Of a DNA stretch of 5,621 nucleotides, positions 1-5,621 are shown in pieces; position 1 is the stretch's first letter; each line of letters starts with the position of its first letter. Location of the stretch: positions 1-5,621 of the forward strand of contig DRKG01000547.1 of NCBI GenBank assembly GCA_011051855.1, in the 5' to 3' direction. Origin of the DNA: a bacterium (GTDB lineage: Bacteria > Planctomycetota > UBA1135 > UBA2386). The position numbers and the translations under genes are program-made. The notes beneath the pieces were generated by a model, which had not been told where the DNA came from, did not search any database, and saw only the letters and a list, made by a program, of their open reading frames with translations.

Positions 1-499
1 CGTCGCCGCCGTCGTCGTGGTAGCCGCCACCACCGCCGCGGCGCCCGCCGCGATCGCCGCCGTAGCCGCCACCGCGGCCGCCGCGCCCGCCACGGTCACC
101 GCCGTAGCCGCGACCACCGCCGCCGCCGCGGTAGCCACCGCCGCCGCCACCCCCGCGGTAGCCGCCACCGCCACCGCCACCGCGGTAACCACCGCCACCG
201 CCACCGCCGCCGCGGTAGCCACCGCCGCCGCCACCGCCGCCGAAGTCCTGGCGCGGCTGGGCCTCGTTGACGCGCAAAGGACGTCCGTCCAACTCCGCAC
301 CGTTCATCGCTTCGATCGCGCTCTGCGCGTCCTGGTCGGTCGCCATCTCGACGAACGCGAAGCCGCGGCTGCGGCCGGTATCGCGTTCGAGCATGATCTT
401 GACCTCGGCAACCTCGCGGCCGTCGGCGGCGAAGGCATCCCGCAACACATCCTCCGTGGTCTGGAAGGAGAGGTTGCCAACGTACAGTCTCTTACCCAT
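1..499 (-). CDS. RRM RNA-binding protein with glycine-rich tail (3' end outside window)
   Basis: This is a small cytoplasmic single-RRM protein of the bacterial glycine-rich RNA-binding (Rbp-like) type; 166 codons are visible and the frame is open at the left edge, so the C-terminus is missing. The RRM spans about residues 4-78. RNP2 is LYVGNL (residues 5-10) and RNP1 is RGFAFVEM (45-52), with the aromatic residues that stack on RNA present at Y6, F47 and F49. From residue 87 the chain is nearly pure glycine broken by Tyr-Arg pairs, then by GGDRGG and RGG-like motifs. Start: the ATG at 499 sits three residues before the first RRM strand, and an in-frame TGA at 512-514 blocks extension. There is no good Shine-Dalgarno site; GGTGA lies 17 bases upstream, too far. 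Family members bind single-stranded RNA and are often cold-inducible or act in post-transcriptional control; the target here is unknown. The gene is divergent from the redox gene. The family call is near certain, the role is not. Confidence 0.95.
   Translation of the reverse strand, partial: MGKRLYVGNLSFQTTEDVLRDAFAADGREVAEVKIMLERDTGRSRGFAFVEMATDQDAQSAIEAMNGAELDGRPLRVNEAQPRQDFGGGGGGGGYRGGGGGGGGYRGGGGGGGYRGGGGGGGYRGGGGGRGYGGDRGGRGGRGGGYGGDRGGRRGGGGGYHDDGGD
128..241 (-). repeat. In-frame tandem repeat: four (Gly7-8)-Tyr-Arg units
   Basis: Four consecutive units of 30, 30, 27 and 27 bases encode 8, 8, 7 and 7 glycines, each followed by Tyr-Arg (TAC CGC). Glycine codons are almost all GGC or GGT in varying order, so the protein repeat is more regular than the DNA repeat. 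Further degenerate copies with Arg-Gly-Tyr and Asp-Arg inserts continue to the window edge. All unit lengths are multiples of three, so gain or loss of a unit keeps the frame. Confidence 0.9.
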
Positions 500-886
500 C
501 AGCTCAGGCAGTCACTTCACCCTTTGTCAGTCACAACGCACCCGAGGTCAAAGGGAGAACGCCCCTGGTGCCATTCGATTGGAAGCGCGAGTCTCACCAG
601 GTTTCCCGACGATCGGCAGACAGAAGCTGACCAACAGGCCCGAACGGAGGTTCGCAGACGCGCGCACGATCCACGACCGGGACGGATGGTGCAAGCAGTG
701 CCCGGAATTTCATCCGCCACCGCGACATTCTCGACACAGGTTCCCCCGCACCGGCCCTTGGAACGGGCTGCCGCGCCTGCCGTCCGGCCGCCCGCATCCG
801 AACGCGGATTTCGCGCACCGGGGCCACCGCTTCCGGCATAGTCCTGGCTAAGTTCCTGCCCGGCGCAGAACCGTGCCTCCACCCTC
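500..886. other. Divergent intergenic region, no gene seen
   Basis: This 387-base stretch separates the RRM gene (leftward) from the redox fusion gene (rightward). Open frames cross it on both strands, but they have low-complexity or arginine-rich translations, no start signal and no recognisable domain. Three short perfect or near-perfect hairpins can be drawn: 641-654 (CGAAC/GTTCG, 4-base loop), 752-770 (CGGCCC/GGGCTG, 7-base loop, one G-U pair) and 796-809 (ATCCG/CGGAT, 4-base loop). None has a T-tract, and stems this short are expected by chance at this GC content. It should contain promoters for both flanking genes; only the leftward one has a candidate. Confidence 0.6.
523..551 (-). promoter_or_regulatory. 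Candidate sigma70-type promoter for the RRM gene
   Basis: On the minus strand, TTGACC (551-546) matches the -35 consensus at five of six positions. After a 17-base spacer comes GACAAA (528-523), which matches the -10 consensus at only three of six. Transcription would start near 516 and leave a leader of roughly 17 bases before the ATG at 499. The spacing is ideal but the -10 is poor, and no sigma-factor preference is known for this organism, so this is a weak call. Confidence 0.25.
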
Positions 887-2407
887 ATGCAATACGGATT
901 CGTACTCGACCAACGTCGCTGCATCGGCTGCCACGCCTGCACCACCGCCTGCAAGTCCGAGAACGAGGTCCCGCTCGGAGACTTCCGCACCTGGGTCAAG
1001 TACACCGAAGTCGGCGAGTTCCCGACCGTGCGGCGACACTTCGCCGTGCTGCGCTGCAACCACTGCAGCGACGCGCCGTGCGTGCAGATCTGCCCGGTCA
1101 CCGCGCTGCACAAGCGCCCGGACGGCATCGTCGACCTCGACAGGGACGTCTGCATCGGCTGCAAGGCATGCATGCAGGCGTGCCCCTACGACGCGCTCTA
1201 CCTGAACACGGACACCGGCGGCGCCGAGAAGTGCCACTTCTGCGCGCACCGGGTCGAGCAGGGCCTGAAACCGGCATGCGAAATCGTCTGCCCCGAGACC
1301 GCGATCATCAGCGGCGACCTGCACGACCCCGACAGCCCGGCCAGCAAGGTTCTCGCCGAAGTCGGCGGCTCCGACGTGCGCCGCCCCGAGCAGGGCACCG
1401 GCCCGAACGTGTTCTACCTCGGCGCGCACCCGGCCTCGCTCGAACCCGGCACCGCGCGCGAAGAGGACATGTACATCTGGAGCGACCGCCGCATCCCGAA
1501 GGTGGAACTCCCGGAAACGGCCGCGCGCGAACTCGTGCGCGACGATGCGCGCGTGGCGCTCGACGTCGACCACAAGGTGCACTGGGGCTGGAAGGTCGCC
1601 GCCTACCTGCTGACCAAGGGAGTCGCCGCCGGCTGCGTGCTGTGGGCCCCGTTCCTGGCGACGACCGCGATCGGCGACGCCTTCGCCCGCGACTACCTGC
1701 CCGAACTGCTGGCGCTGTTGTTCCTGCTGGTGACCAACGTGCTGCTGGTCATGGACCTCAAGCGGCCGAAGCAGTTCCTGTCGATCCTGCTGCGGCCGAA
1801 CACGAGCAGTTGGCTGGTCAAGGGTGCCTGGGTGCTCACGGCGTTCGGCGCGATCACCACCGCAAGCCTTTGCGCGCGCTGGCTCGGCCACGACGAGCTG
1901 GCCGACAAGCTGCGCTGGCTGAACCTACCCGCCGGCTCACTCGCCGCCGCCTACACGGCGTTCCTGTTCGCGCAGTGCGAGGGCCGCGACCTGTGGCAGA
2001 ACACGCGCCTGCTGCTGCCGCACCTGCTGGTGCAGGCGCTGTTGGTCGGCGGTCTGGTGCTGCTGCCGTTCGTGCCCGACCAGAAGCTCGCGATCGCGGT
2101 CGCGGTGTGCGCCGGCCTGCACCACGCGTTTGGGTTGGCCGAACGCTTCGGCAAACACCCGACCCACAACGCCAAGATGGCAGCGGCCCTGTTGCCCACG
2201 ATCCCGACCTGGCCCGGCGCCAACCTGTCGGCCTTGCACTTCGGCATGGGCCTGACCACGGTCAGCGCCGTGCTGGCCCTGCTGCTGGTCGTCGGCGGCA
2301 CCGCGAACCCGGCCGCGCTGGCACTCTGCGCGCTGCTCGGCCAGGCCGGCCTGTTCCTCTACGAACGCGCCTACGTGCGCGCCGGCCAACTGCCGCCGTT
2401 GTCGTAA
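887..2407 (+). CDS. Fused [4Fe-4S] ferredoxin / NrfD-type membrane oxidoreductase subunit
   Basis: A 506-residue fusion of the electron-transfer (B) and membrane-anchor (C) subunits of a complex-iron-sulfur-molybdoenzyme-like system, expected to pass electrons between a redox enzyme and the quinone pool. Residues 1-140 carry sixteen cysteines in four groups, enough for four [4Fe-4S] clusters: C12-x2-C15-x2-C18-x3-C22, C57-x2-C60-x4-C65-x3-C69, C89-x2-C92-x2-C95-x3-C99 and C116-x2-C119-x11-C131-x3-C135. This order and spacing is that of DmsB/PsrB/NrfC proteins, and none is lost. Residues 140-232 are a linker. About eight membrane helices follow (near 236-258, 270-290, 309-330, 347-364, 375-396, 400-418, 447-470, 474-495), the number in PsrC/NrfD. 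The LKRPKQFLSILLRPN stretch after helix 2 is typical of NrfD. No signal peptide or twin-arginine motif is visible, so the Fe-S domain may be cytoplasmic or exported with a partner. Start: first ATG after an in-frame TAG at 839-841; no Shine-Dalgarno site. No catalytic molybdopterin subunit is adjacent, so the substrate cannot be inferred. Confidence 0.92.
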   Translation: MQYGFVLDQRRCIGCHACTTACKSENEVPLGDFRTWVKYTEVGEFPTVRRHFAVLRCNHCSDAPCVQICPVTALHKRPDGIVDLDRDVCIGCKACMQACPYDALYLNTDTGGAEKCHFCAHRVEQGLKPACEIVCPETAIISGDLHDPDSPASKVLAEVGGSDVRRPEQGTGPNVFYLGAHPASLEPGTAREEDMYIWSDRRIPKVELPETAARELVRDDARVALDVDHKVHWGWKVAAYLLTKGVAAGCVLWAPFLATTAIGDAFARDYLPELLALLFLLVTNVLLVMDLKRPKQFLSILLRPNTSSWLVKGAWVLTAFGAITTASLCARWLGHDELADKLRWLNLPAGSLAAAYTAFLFAQCEGRDLWQNTRLLLPHLLVQALLVGGLVLLPFVPDQKLAIAVAVCAGLHHAFGLAERFGKHPTHNAKMAAALLPTIPTWPGANLSALHFGMGLTTVSAVLALLLVVGGTANPAALALCALLGQAGLFLYERAYVRAGQLPPLS

Positions 2408-2453
2408 GCGCATATCCGTTCGCGACCAGTATCGATTCAGGGCCGGCTTCGCA

Positions 2454-4661
2454 TCAGGGCCGACCGATTACCCCCTCCATCGCGTCCGACACCACGGCAC
2501 CGATGCCGAACGCGCCGTTGTGGCCGGGGTCCAACACCACCGCCTGGTGTTGGAAGCGCTGACCGACCAGTTGCGGCACGTCCGGAATCGGCAGCGTGAA
2601 GCGCGCACTGCCGGCCGCGCCGACCAGGGCCGCCATGCCGTCGAGTGCGATGTGCCATTCGCAGCCGGGCATGCCGAGCGATGCCAGTGGGACCGGCACC
2701 GGCGGGGGCGCGAAGCTCATGCCGAGCAACGCCAGATCGGCCGGCAGGTCGAACACGTTGAGCACGAAGTCGCGGCCGATGCGCGGTGTATCGCGCGGCA
2801 CCAGCCGTGCCGGCTGTAGGCTGCCGGCGCAGCCGTGGCCGATCCCGACGTAGGTCGCGGTCGGCCCCACCCGGGCCATCGCGTTCGAATAGCGCATGTC
2901 CAACTGCACGTACGACGTGCCCGGGTCGAGGAACGGGGCGTTCATGACAGTGCCACCGCCCCCCGCGTAGCGCACCCGTCCGTCGCTGCGACGCAACAAC
3001 GTGGTACCAGAACCCCCGGCGATCTCGACGTAGTAGACCCCCCACGGGAGACGCGGCGGCTGCAGGTAGTACCACGGCCCCATGGATCCCCACAGCTCGA
3101 CCTCGCCGTCCGAGCGCAGCGCCGCATCGTAGTTGCGGCTGCAGGCGACCTGGGTGAAGTGCACGCCCGGCGGAGCGGTCGGCGGCGGCGAGTTCGGTGG
3201 GAACTGGCCGAGGGACATCAGGACGTCGTCCGAGCGCAGCAGCAGCGTGCGCGCATAGTGCGCACCGATGTCGAGGTAGCTCGTGCCCGGCGGCAGCGGA
3301 GGGATCGTGCTGACGTTCCAGTGGTTCAGGCCGAACGCAACCACCTCGCCATCCGAGCGCAGCGCCACCGTGTGATCGGTCGCCAGCGCGGCATCGACGT
3401 AGGTGACGCCGTTCGGAAGCGGCGGCACGACACTCCAAGGCCCGCTGTAGCCGAACAACACCAACTGTCCGTCCGAGCGCAGCGCACCCGAGCGCCAGAA
3501 GGAGCAGAACACCTTGGTGTACGACATGCCTGGCGGCAGCGCCGGGAAGCGCGTGCGGTCGTCGATCGTCGTGCCGAAGCCCACCGGGGTGCCGTCGGAG
3601 AGCAGAGCCAATACGTGCGCCCCTCCGGCGGCAAAGTCCTCGTAGACCGCGCTCGGTTGTCCACTGAATGCGCCGGGCAGGGTGTGCAGATTTGTGCGGA
3701 AGTAGTCGTCCCAACCCCACGCAATCACGCGCCCGTCGGCCAGCCGGACGACGGTATGGTCCGACCCAGCATCGAGCTGCACGATCGGCACGGCCGGCAG
3801 GTTGGGCACGTTGAGCGCGCCGTAGAAGTTCGTTCCCCAAGCCGTGACCACACCATCCGACCGCACGGCGACGCTGAACCCGGCGCCGGCCGCCGCCAGC
3901 GTCCAGCTCACGCCCGCGGGAAGCTGCGGCACGGTGTTCAGTCCGAACGCGCTCGCCCCGAATGCGACCAGGGAGCCGTCGGAACGGAACGCGAGGCTGT
4001 GGAAGTAGCCCAGCGAGACGTCCGTGTAGGTCATTCCGGACGGCAGCGGCGGCACGTTGCACTGCCCCCAACCGTTGTCCCCCCAACACACCAGCGAACC
4101 ATCCGACAGCAGCAACGCCGAGGTCCCCGGCCCGGCGTAGACCTTCTCGACCGTCAGCCCGGGTGGCACGTTCGGCACGGTGCTCTGCCCATAGGCGTTT
4201 TCCCCCATCGACACGACCACGCCATCCGAGCGCAGGAACAGGGCGTGGTTGACGCCCACCGAGTAATCGACGTAACGCAGCCCCGGCGGGAGGGCGGGTA
4301 TGTCCATCGACACCACACCGTAACCCTGAGCTCCCCACGCCATCAGGCTGCCGTCGGACAACCGACCCACGCCAAAGCCCGCGCCGACCCCGCAATCCAC
4401 GAACGTCCGGCCCGCAGGCGGTCGCGGCACTTCACAGGTCGCACTGAAGTTTACAGCGTTCTTTCCCTGTACGTAGAGGCGCCCGTCGGCCCGCACTACA
4501 GCCGTGTGCGTGGGGCCCGCAGCAATGAACGTCGCCGGCCCCGCACGCGACTCCGTATCGAAGAAGCCTTCCAGCCCCCAACAACGGATCGAACTCTGGG
4601 CCATGGCAGGACGCATCAGTTGCGGCGTCAGCAGGAACCAAACCAGCAGCAGGCTGCGCAT
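2454..4661 (-). CDS. Secreted RCC1-like tandem beta-propeller protein
   Basis: A 735-residue exported protein of unknown function. Residues 1-22 form a signal peptide: Arg2, a hydrophobic core LLLVWFLL, and a likely signal peptidase I site after AMA (19-21). Residues 26-600 are about fourteen RCC1-like repeats, mostly 40-44 residues. Each has an xxWG-type strand, a proline-rich loop (PPLPPG-like), an aromatic-x-D/x-V strand and an A-x-RSDG turn. RSDG-type turns start at residues 57, 101, 144, 185, 226, 267, 307, 354, 395, 435, 476, 516 and 558, with a degenerate fourteenth (RVGP) near 597. Fourteen suggests two seven-bladed propellers. Residues 606-735 are a separate C-terminal module with a GxPGC-type motif and a PIPDxPxLVG segment. 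There are no enzyme motifs; propellers usually bind proteins or glycans. Start: ATG at 4661 is preferred over the in-frame GTG at 4665-4667, because GAGGAG lies 5 bases before the ATG and overlaps the GTG. The gene lies 9 bases after the SBBP gene, in one operon. Confidence 0.9.
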   Translation of the reverse strand: MRSLLLVWFLLTPQLMRPAMAQSSIRCWGLEGFFDTESRAGPATFIAAGPTHTAVVRADGRLYVQGKNAVNFSATCEVPRPPAGRTFVDCGVGAGFGVGRLSDGSLMAWGAQGYGVVSMDIPALPPGLRYVDYSVGVNHALFLRSDGVVVSMGENAYGQSTVPNVPPGLTVEKVYAGPGTSALLLSDGSLVCWGDNGWGQCNVPPLPSGMTYTDVSLGYFHSLAFRSDGSLVAFGASAFGLNTVPQLPAGVSWTLAAAGAGFSVAVRSDGVVTAWGTNFYGALNVPNLPAVPIVQLDAGSDHTVVRLADGRVIAWGWDDYFRTNLHTLPGAFSGQPSAVYEDFAAGGAHVLALLSDGTPVGFGTTIDDRTRFPALPPGMSYTKVFCSFWRSGALRSDGQLVLFGYSGPWSVVPPLPNGVTYVDAALATDHTVALRSDGEVVAFGLNHWNVSTIPPLPPGTSYLDIGAHYARTLLLRSDDVLMSLGQFPPNSPPPTAPPGVHFTQVACSRNYDAALRSDGEVELWGSMGPWYYLQPPRLPWGVYYVEIAGGSGTTLLRRSDGRVRYAGGGGTVMNAPFLDPGTSYVQLDMRYSNAMARVGPTATYVGIGHGCAGSLQPARLVPRDTPRIGRDFVLNVFDLPADLALLGMSFAPPPVPVPLASLGMPGCEWHIALDGMAALVGAAGSARFTLPIPDVPQLVGQRFQHQAVVLDPGHNGAFGIGAVVSDAMEGVIGRP
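2457..2846 (-). other. C-terminal beta-rich module of the RCC1-like protein
   Basis: Residues 606-735 are outside the propeller repeats. The order of elements is a GxGCAGS motif (607-613), a strand RDFVLNVFDLP (630-640), LALLGMSF, a proline-rich loop ending in LASLGMPGC (659-667), ARFTLPIPDVPQLVGQRF (686-703), then QAVVLDPG and a C-terminal AVVSDAMEGVIG. I recognise this arrangement (strand, LxLLGxS, LPLxLxxLGxPGC, FxLPIPxxPxLVGxxFxxQAxVLDPG, SxAxxxxIG) from memory as frequent at the C-terminus of secreted proteins in deep-branching Planctomycetota, attached to many different N-terminal domains. I know no function for it; a surface-attachment or sorting role is a guess. Confidence 0.6.
2862..4586 (-). 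repeat. Tandem RCC1-like repeats, about 120-123 bp each
   Basis: About fourteen tandem units code for the propeller blades. Some are still alike in DNA: the plus-strand string TCCGAGCGCAGC occurs at 3109-3120, 3229-3240, 3352-3363 and 3472-3483, spaced 120, 123 and 120 bases, and a near copy lies at 4225-4236. It encodes the RSDG turn on the minus strand. The downstream half of the gene (3100-3490) keeps the closest DNA copies, which suggests later duplication or conversion there. Unit lengths stay in frame throughout. Confidence 0.85.
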
Positions 4662-4666
4662 CAGCA

Positions 4667-4672
4667 CTCCTC
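4667..4672 (-). promoter_or_regulatory. Shine-Dalgarno site GAGGAG deciding the start of the RCC1-like gene
   Basis: GAGGAG on the minus strand ends 5 bases before the ATG at 4661. It overlaps both the alternative GTG (4667-4665) and the TGA stop of the upstream gene (4673-4671), so ribosomes finishing the SBBP gene stop directly on this site. That arrangement suggests translational coupling. It is the only clear Shine-Dalgarno site among the three starts visible in the window. Confidence 0.75.
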
Positions 4673-5621
4673 AGTAGGTAAACCAAAGGCACGGGCTCGC
4701 GACCCATGACGACAACGGCACGTTGTTGCCACCGGCGTTGCTGCAGTTTGGCGCAACCCCGCCGGTCACGGCTGGGTTGACCAGACACATCAACTGCACC
4801 GCCGTCGTCAACGGGGACGCGGGCAGCGGCCCCCCCGGCAGCAGGTCGAACCGCAGCGACTGGAAGTTCAAGACGCCGGCGGCGAAGAAGTAGGCATTGC
4901 TGTTCGTCCAGACCACGTAGCCCTCGGGCAGCACGACCGGGGAGGGGCCGAGATCCCCGGTGAATCCGGGCCAGTCCAACTGCAGCCCCCAAATCCCGCC
5001 CTGCACGACCGCCGTATCCGGCGGTCGTACGACGATCACCTCCGCCTGGGTGCTTCCCGGCCCCGGAGCCGGGCCGATCCAATCGATATGCATCCGCGCC
5101 AGTTCCGGGGCCGGCCGGCCGATCTGCCGCCCGAATGCTGACAGGGCACAATCCGGGGTCGTGCCTCCCGGCACACCCGGCACCGGATAGGTCGGGGTGA
5201 ACGGTGCGGGCACCCCGGTGCCATCGGTGCGTGCCACACCCTCCGGAACGAGGTCGAGCAGGATGCGCACGGCATCTTCCCGGCTGCCCTGCGCAGCTCG
5301 CCCGTCGACCACCGGGAAGTCGGCGCTCGCGGTCGTGCCGACCACCACCGCGCGTCCCGAAGCCTCGACTGCGATGCCGCCACCGCCAGGATCCCCGAGG
5401 CCGAACTCCTCGAACGGCAACGACGTCGCCGCGATGTTGCCGGACAGCACCGTCGTACACCGCTCGGCCCCTTGCGCAGTCGGCAGGTCGACGCCGCCGC
5501 CGAGCGCCGCCTGCGGACCCGACACCTGGTTCGACTGGGTGAGCAAGTCCGTCAATACATTGGCGTCCCGTGTCGAGCCGACGGCGTACCAGCGCCACAT
5601 GCCCGGAACGATCTGCGCAGC
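4671..5621 (-). CDS. SBBP-type beta-propeller repeat protein, partial (5' end outside window)
   Basis: The last 316 codons of a gene whose frame is open to the right edge; the ATG at 5598-5600 is probably internal, because the seven codons before it are also open and a signal peptide would be expected upstream. Numbering from the edge, residues 80-123 match the SBBP (seven-bladed propeller) repeat: GGGIAVEASGRAVVVGTTAS-ADFPVV, then a DAVRILLDL strand, in the family order G-IAVD-GN-VV-G-T-S-DFP. Residues 10-30 may be a degenerate earlier copy. Residues 140-316 lack clear repeats, are rich in Pro, Gly and Thr, and contain four cysteines (C158, C279, C293, C311) that could form disulfides if the protein is exported. 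The C-terminus, CLWFTY, carries no membrane anchor or sorting signal. The stop is 9 bases before the RCC1-like gene on the same strand. The SBBP assignment rests on one good copy; the function is unknown. Confidence 0.75.
   Translation of the reverse strand, partial: AAQIVPGMWRWYAVGSTRDANVLTDLLTQSNQVSGPQAALGGGVDLPTAQGAERCTTVLSGNIAATSLPFEEFGLGDPGGGGIAVEASGRAVVVGTTASADFPVVDGRAAQGSREDAVRILLDLVPEGVARTDGTGVPAPFTPTYPVPGVPGGTTPDCALSAFGRQIGRPAPELARMHIDWIGPAPGPGSTQAEVIVVRPPDTAVVQGGIWGLQLDWPGFTGDLGPSPVVLPEGYVVWTNSNAYFFAAGVLNFQSLRFDLLPGGPLPASPLTTAVQLMCLVNPAVTGGVAPNCSNAGGNNVPLSSWVASPCLWFTY
5250..5384 (-). other. SBBP repeat copy within the partial gene
   Basis: This covers residues 80-124 of the visible part. 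The IAVEASGRAVVVGTTAS strand-turn-strand and the following ADFPVVDG are the core of the SBBP repeat, and EDAVRILLDL is its closing strand. In complete family members such units recur about seven times per propeller, so more copies are expected upstream of the window edge. Confidence 0.7.

Noticed and set aside
128..241. CRISPR-like spaced repeats
   Set aside because: The repeats are coding, in frame, contiguous and lack unique spacers.
17..841. Open frame on the plus strand with an alanine/threonine-rich translation across the RRM gene
   Set aside because: It is the antisense of the glycine codons: GGC/GGT runs read as GCC/ACC. The RNP1 and RNP2 motifs on the minus strand show which strand is coding.
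837..842. CATAGT as a -10 box for the redox gene
   Set aside because: Four of six bases match, but nothing resembling a -35 box lies at the right distance upstream.
517..1173. 218-codon minus-strand frame across the divergent region and the start of the redox gene
   Set aside because: It runs antisense to the first two cysteine clusters, and has no recognisable domain or start signal.
2408..2453. A terminator between the convergent redox and RCC1-like genes
   Set aside because: The 46-base gap has only short palindromes (such as ATCGAT) and no stable GC-rich stem followed by a T-tract on either strand.
1078..2562. 494-codon plus-strand frame overlapping the redox gene
   Set aside because: Arginine/alanine-rich shadow frame; the frame at 887-2407 has sixteen correctly spaced cysteines and eight membrane helices.
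4665..4667. GTG as the start of the RCC1-like gene
   Set aside because: It overlaps the Shine-Dalgarno site itself; the ATG at 4661 has correct spacing and gives a better signal peptide start.
2835..4709. Very long (624-codon) plus-strand open frame opposite the RCC1-like gene, and a 652-codon minus-strand frame overlapping it
   Set aside because: Both lie within a repetitive high-GC gene, where stop codons are rare in the other frames. Their translations are arginine-rich and without any domain, while the chosen frame has a signal peptide, repeats and a Shine-Dalgarno site.
4432..5598. 388-codon minus-strand frame overlapping both propeller genes
   Set aside because: It crosses the stop of one gene and the signal peptide of the next, and its translation is low-complexity; the SBBP motif lies in the other frame.

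Overview
The window is GC-rich DNA with four protein-coding genes and no RNA gene, mobile element or CRISPR array that I can support. The best guess for the source is a Planctomycetota bacterium or a relative from that part of the tree, probably environmental. This rests on the exported RCC1-like and SBBP-type beta-propeller proteins, on a C-terminal module of a kind I associate with planctomycete secreted proteins, and on two of the three visible starts lacking a recognisable Shine-Dalgarno site. It is inference from protein style, not from a marker gene.

Layout. Positions 1-499 (minus) hold a small RNA-binding protein: one RRM followed by a very glycine-rich tail that runs off the left edge. 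Positions 500-886 are a divergent intergenic region with one weak promoter candidate for the RRM gene. Positions 887-2407 (plus) encode a natural fusion of a four-cluster [4Fe-4S] ferredoxin subunit (DmsB/PsrB/NrfC type) with an eight-helix NrfD/PsrC-type quinone-interacting membrane subunit. After a 46-bp convergent gap, positions 2454-5621 (minus) hold a two-gene operon. The upstream gene (4671 to beyond the right edge) encodes a protein with an SBBP-like propeller motif. Nine bases after it lies a secreted 735-residue protein made of about fourteen RCC1-like blades plus a C-terminal beta-rich module.

How the genes relate. The RRM gene and the redox gene are divergent and show no functional link. 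The redox fusion looks like an electron-transfer module for a molybdopterin oxidoreductase, but no catalytic subunit lies beside it here. The two propeller genes are tightly spaced and probably translationally coupled, so they are likely made together and act outside the cytoplasm. The most interesting points are the 7+7 blade arithmetic of the RCC1-like protein, with its one long repeat unit exactly at the predicted propeller boundary, its C-terminal module, and the orphan fused redox gene.
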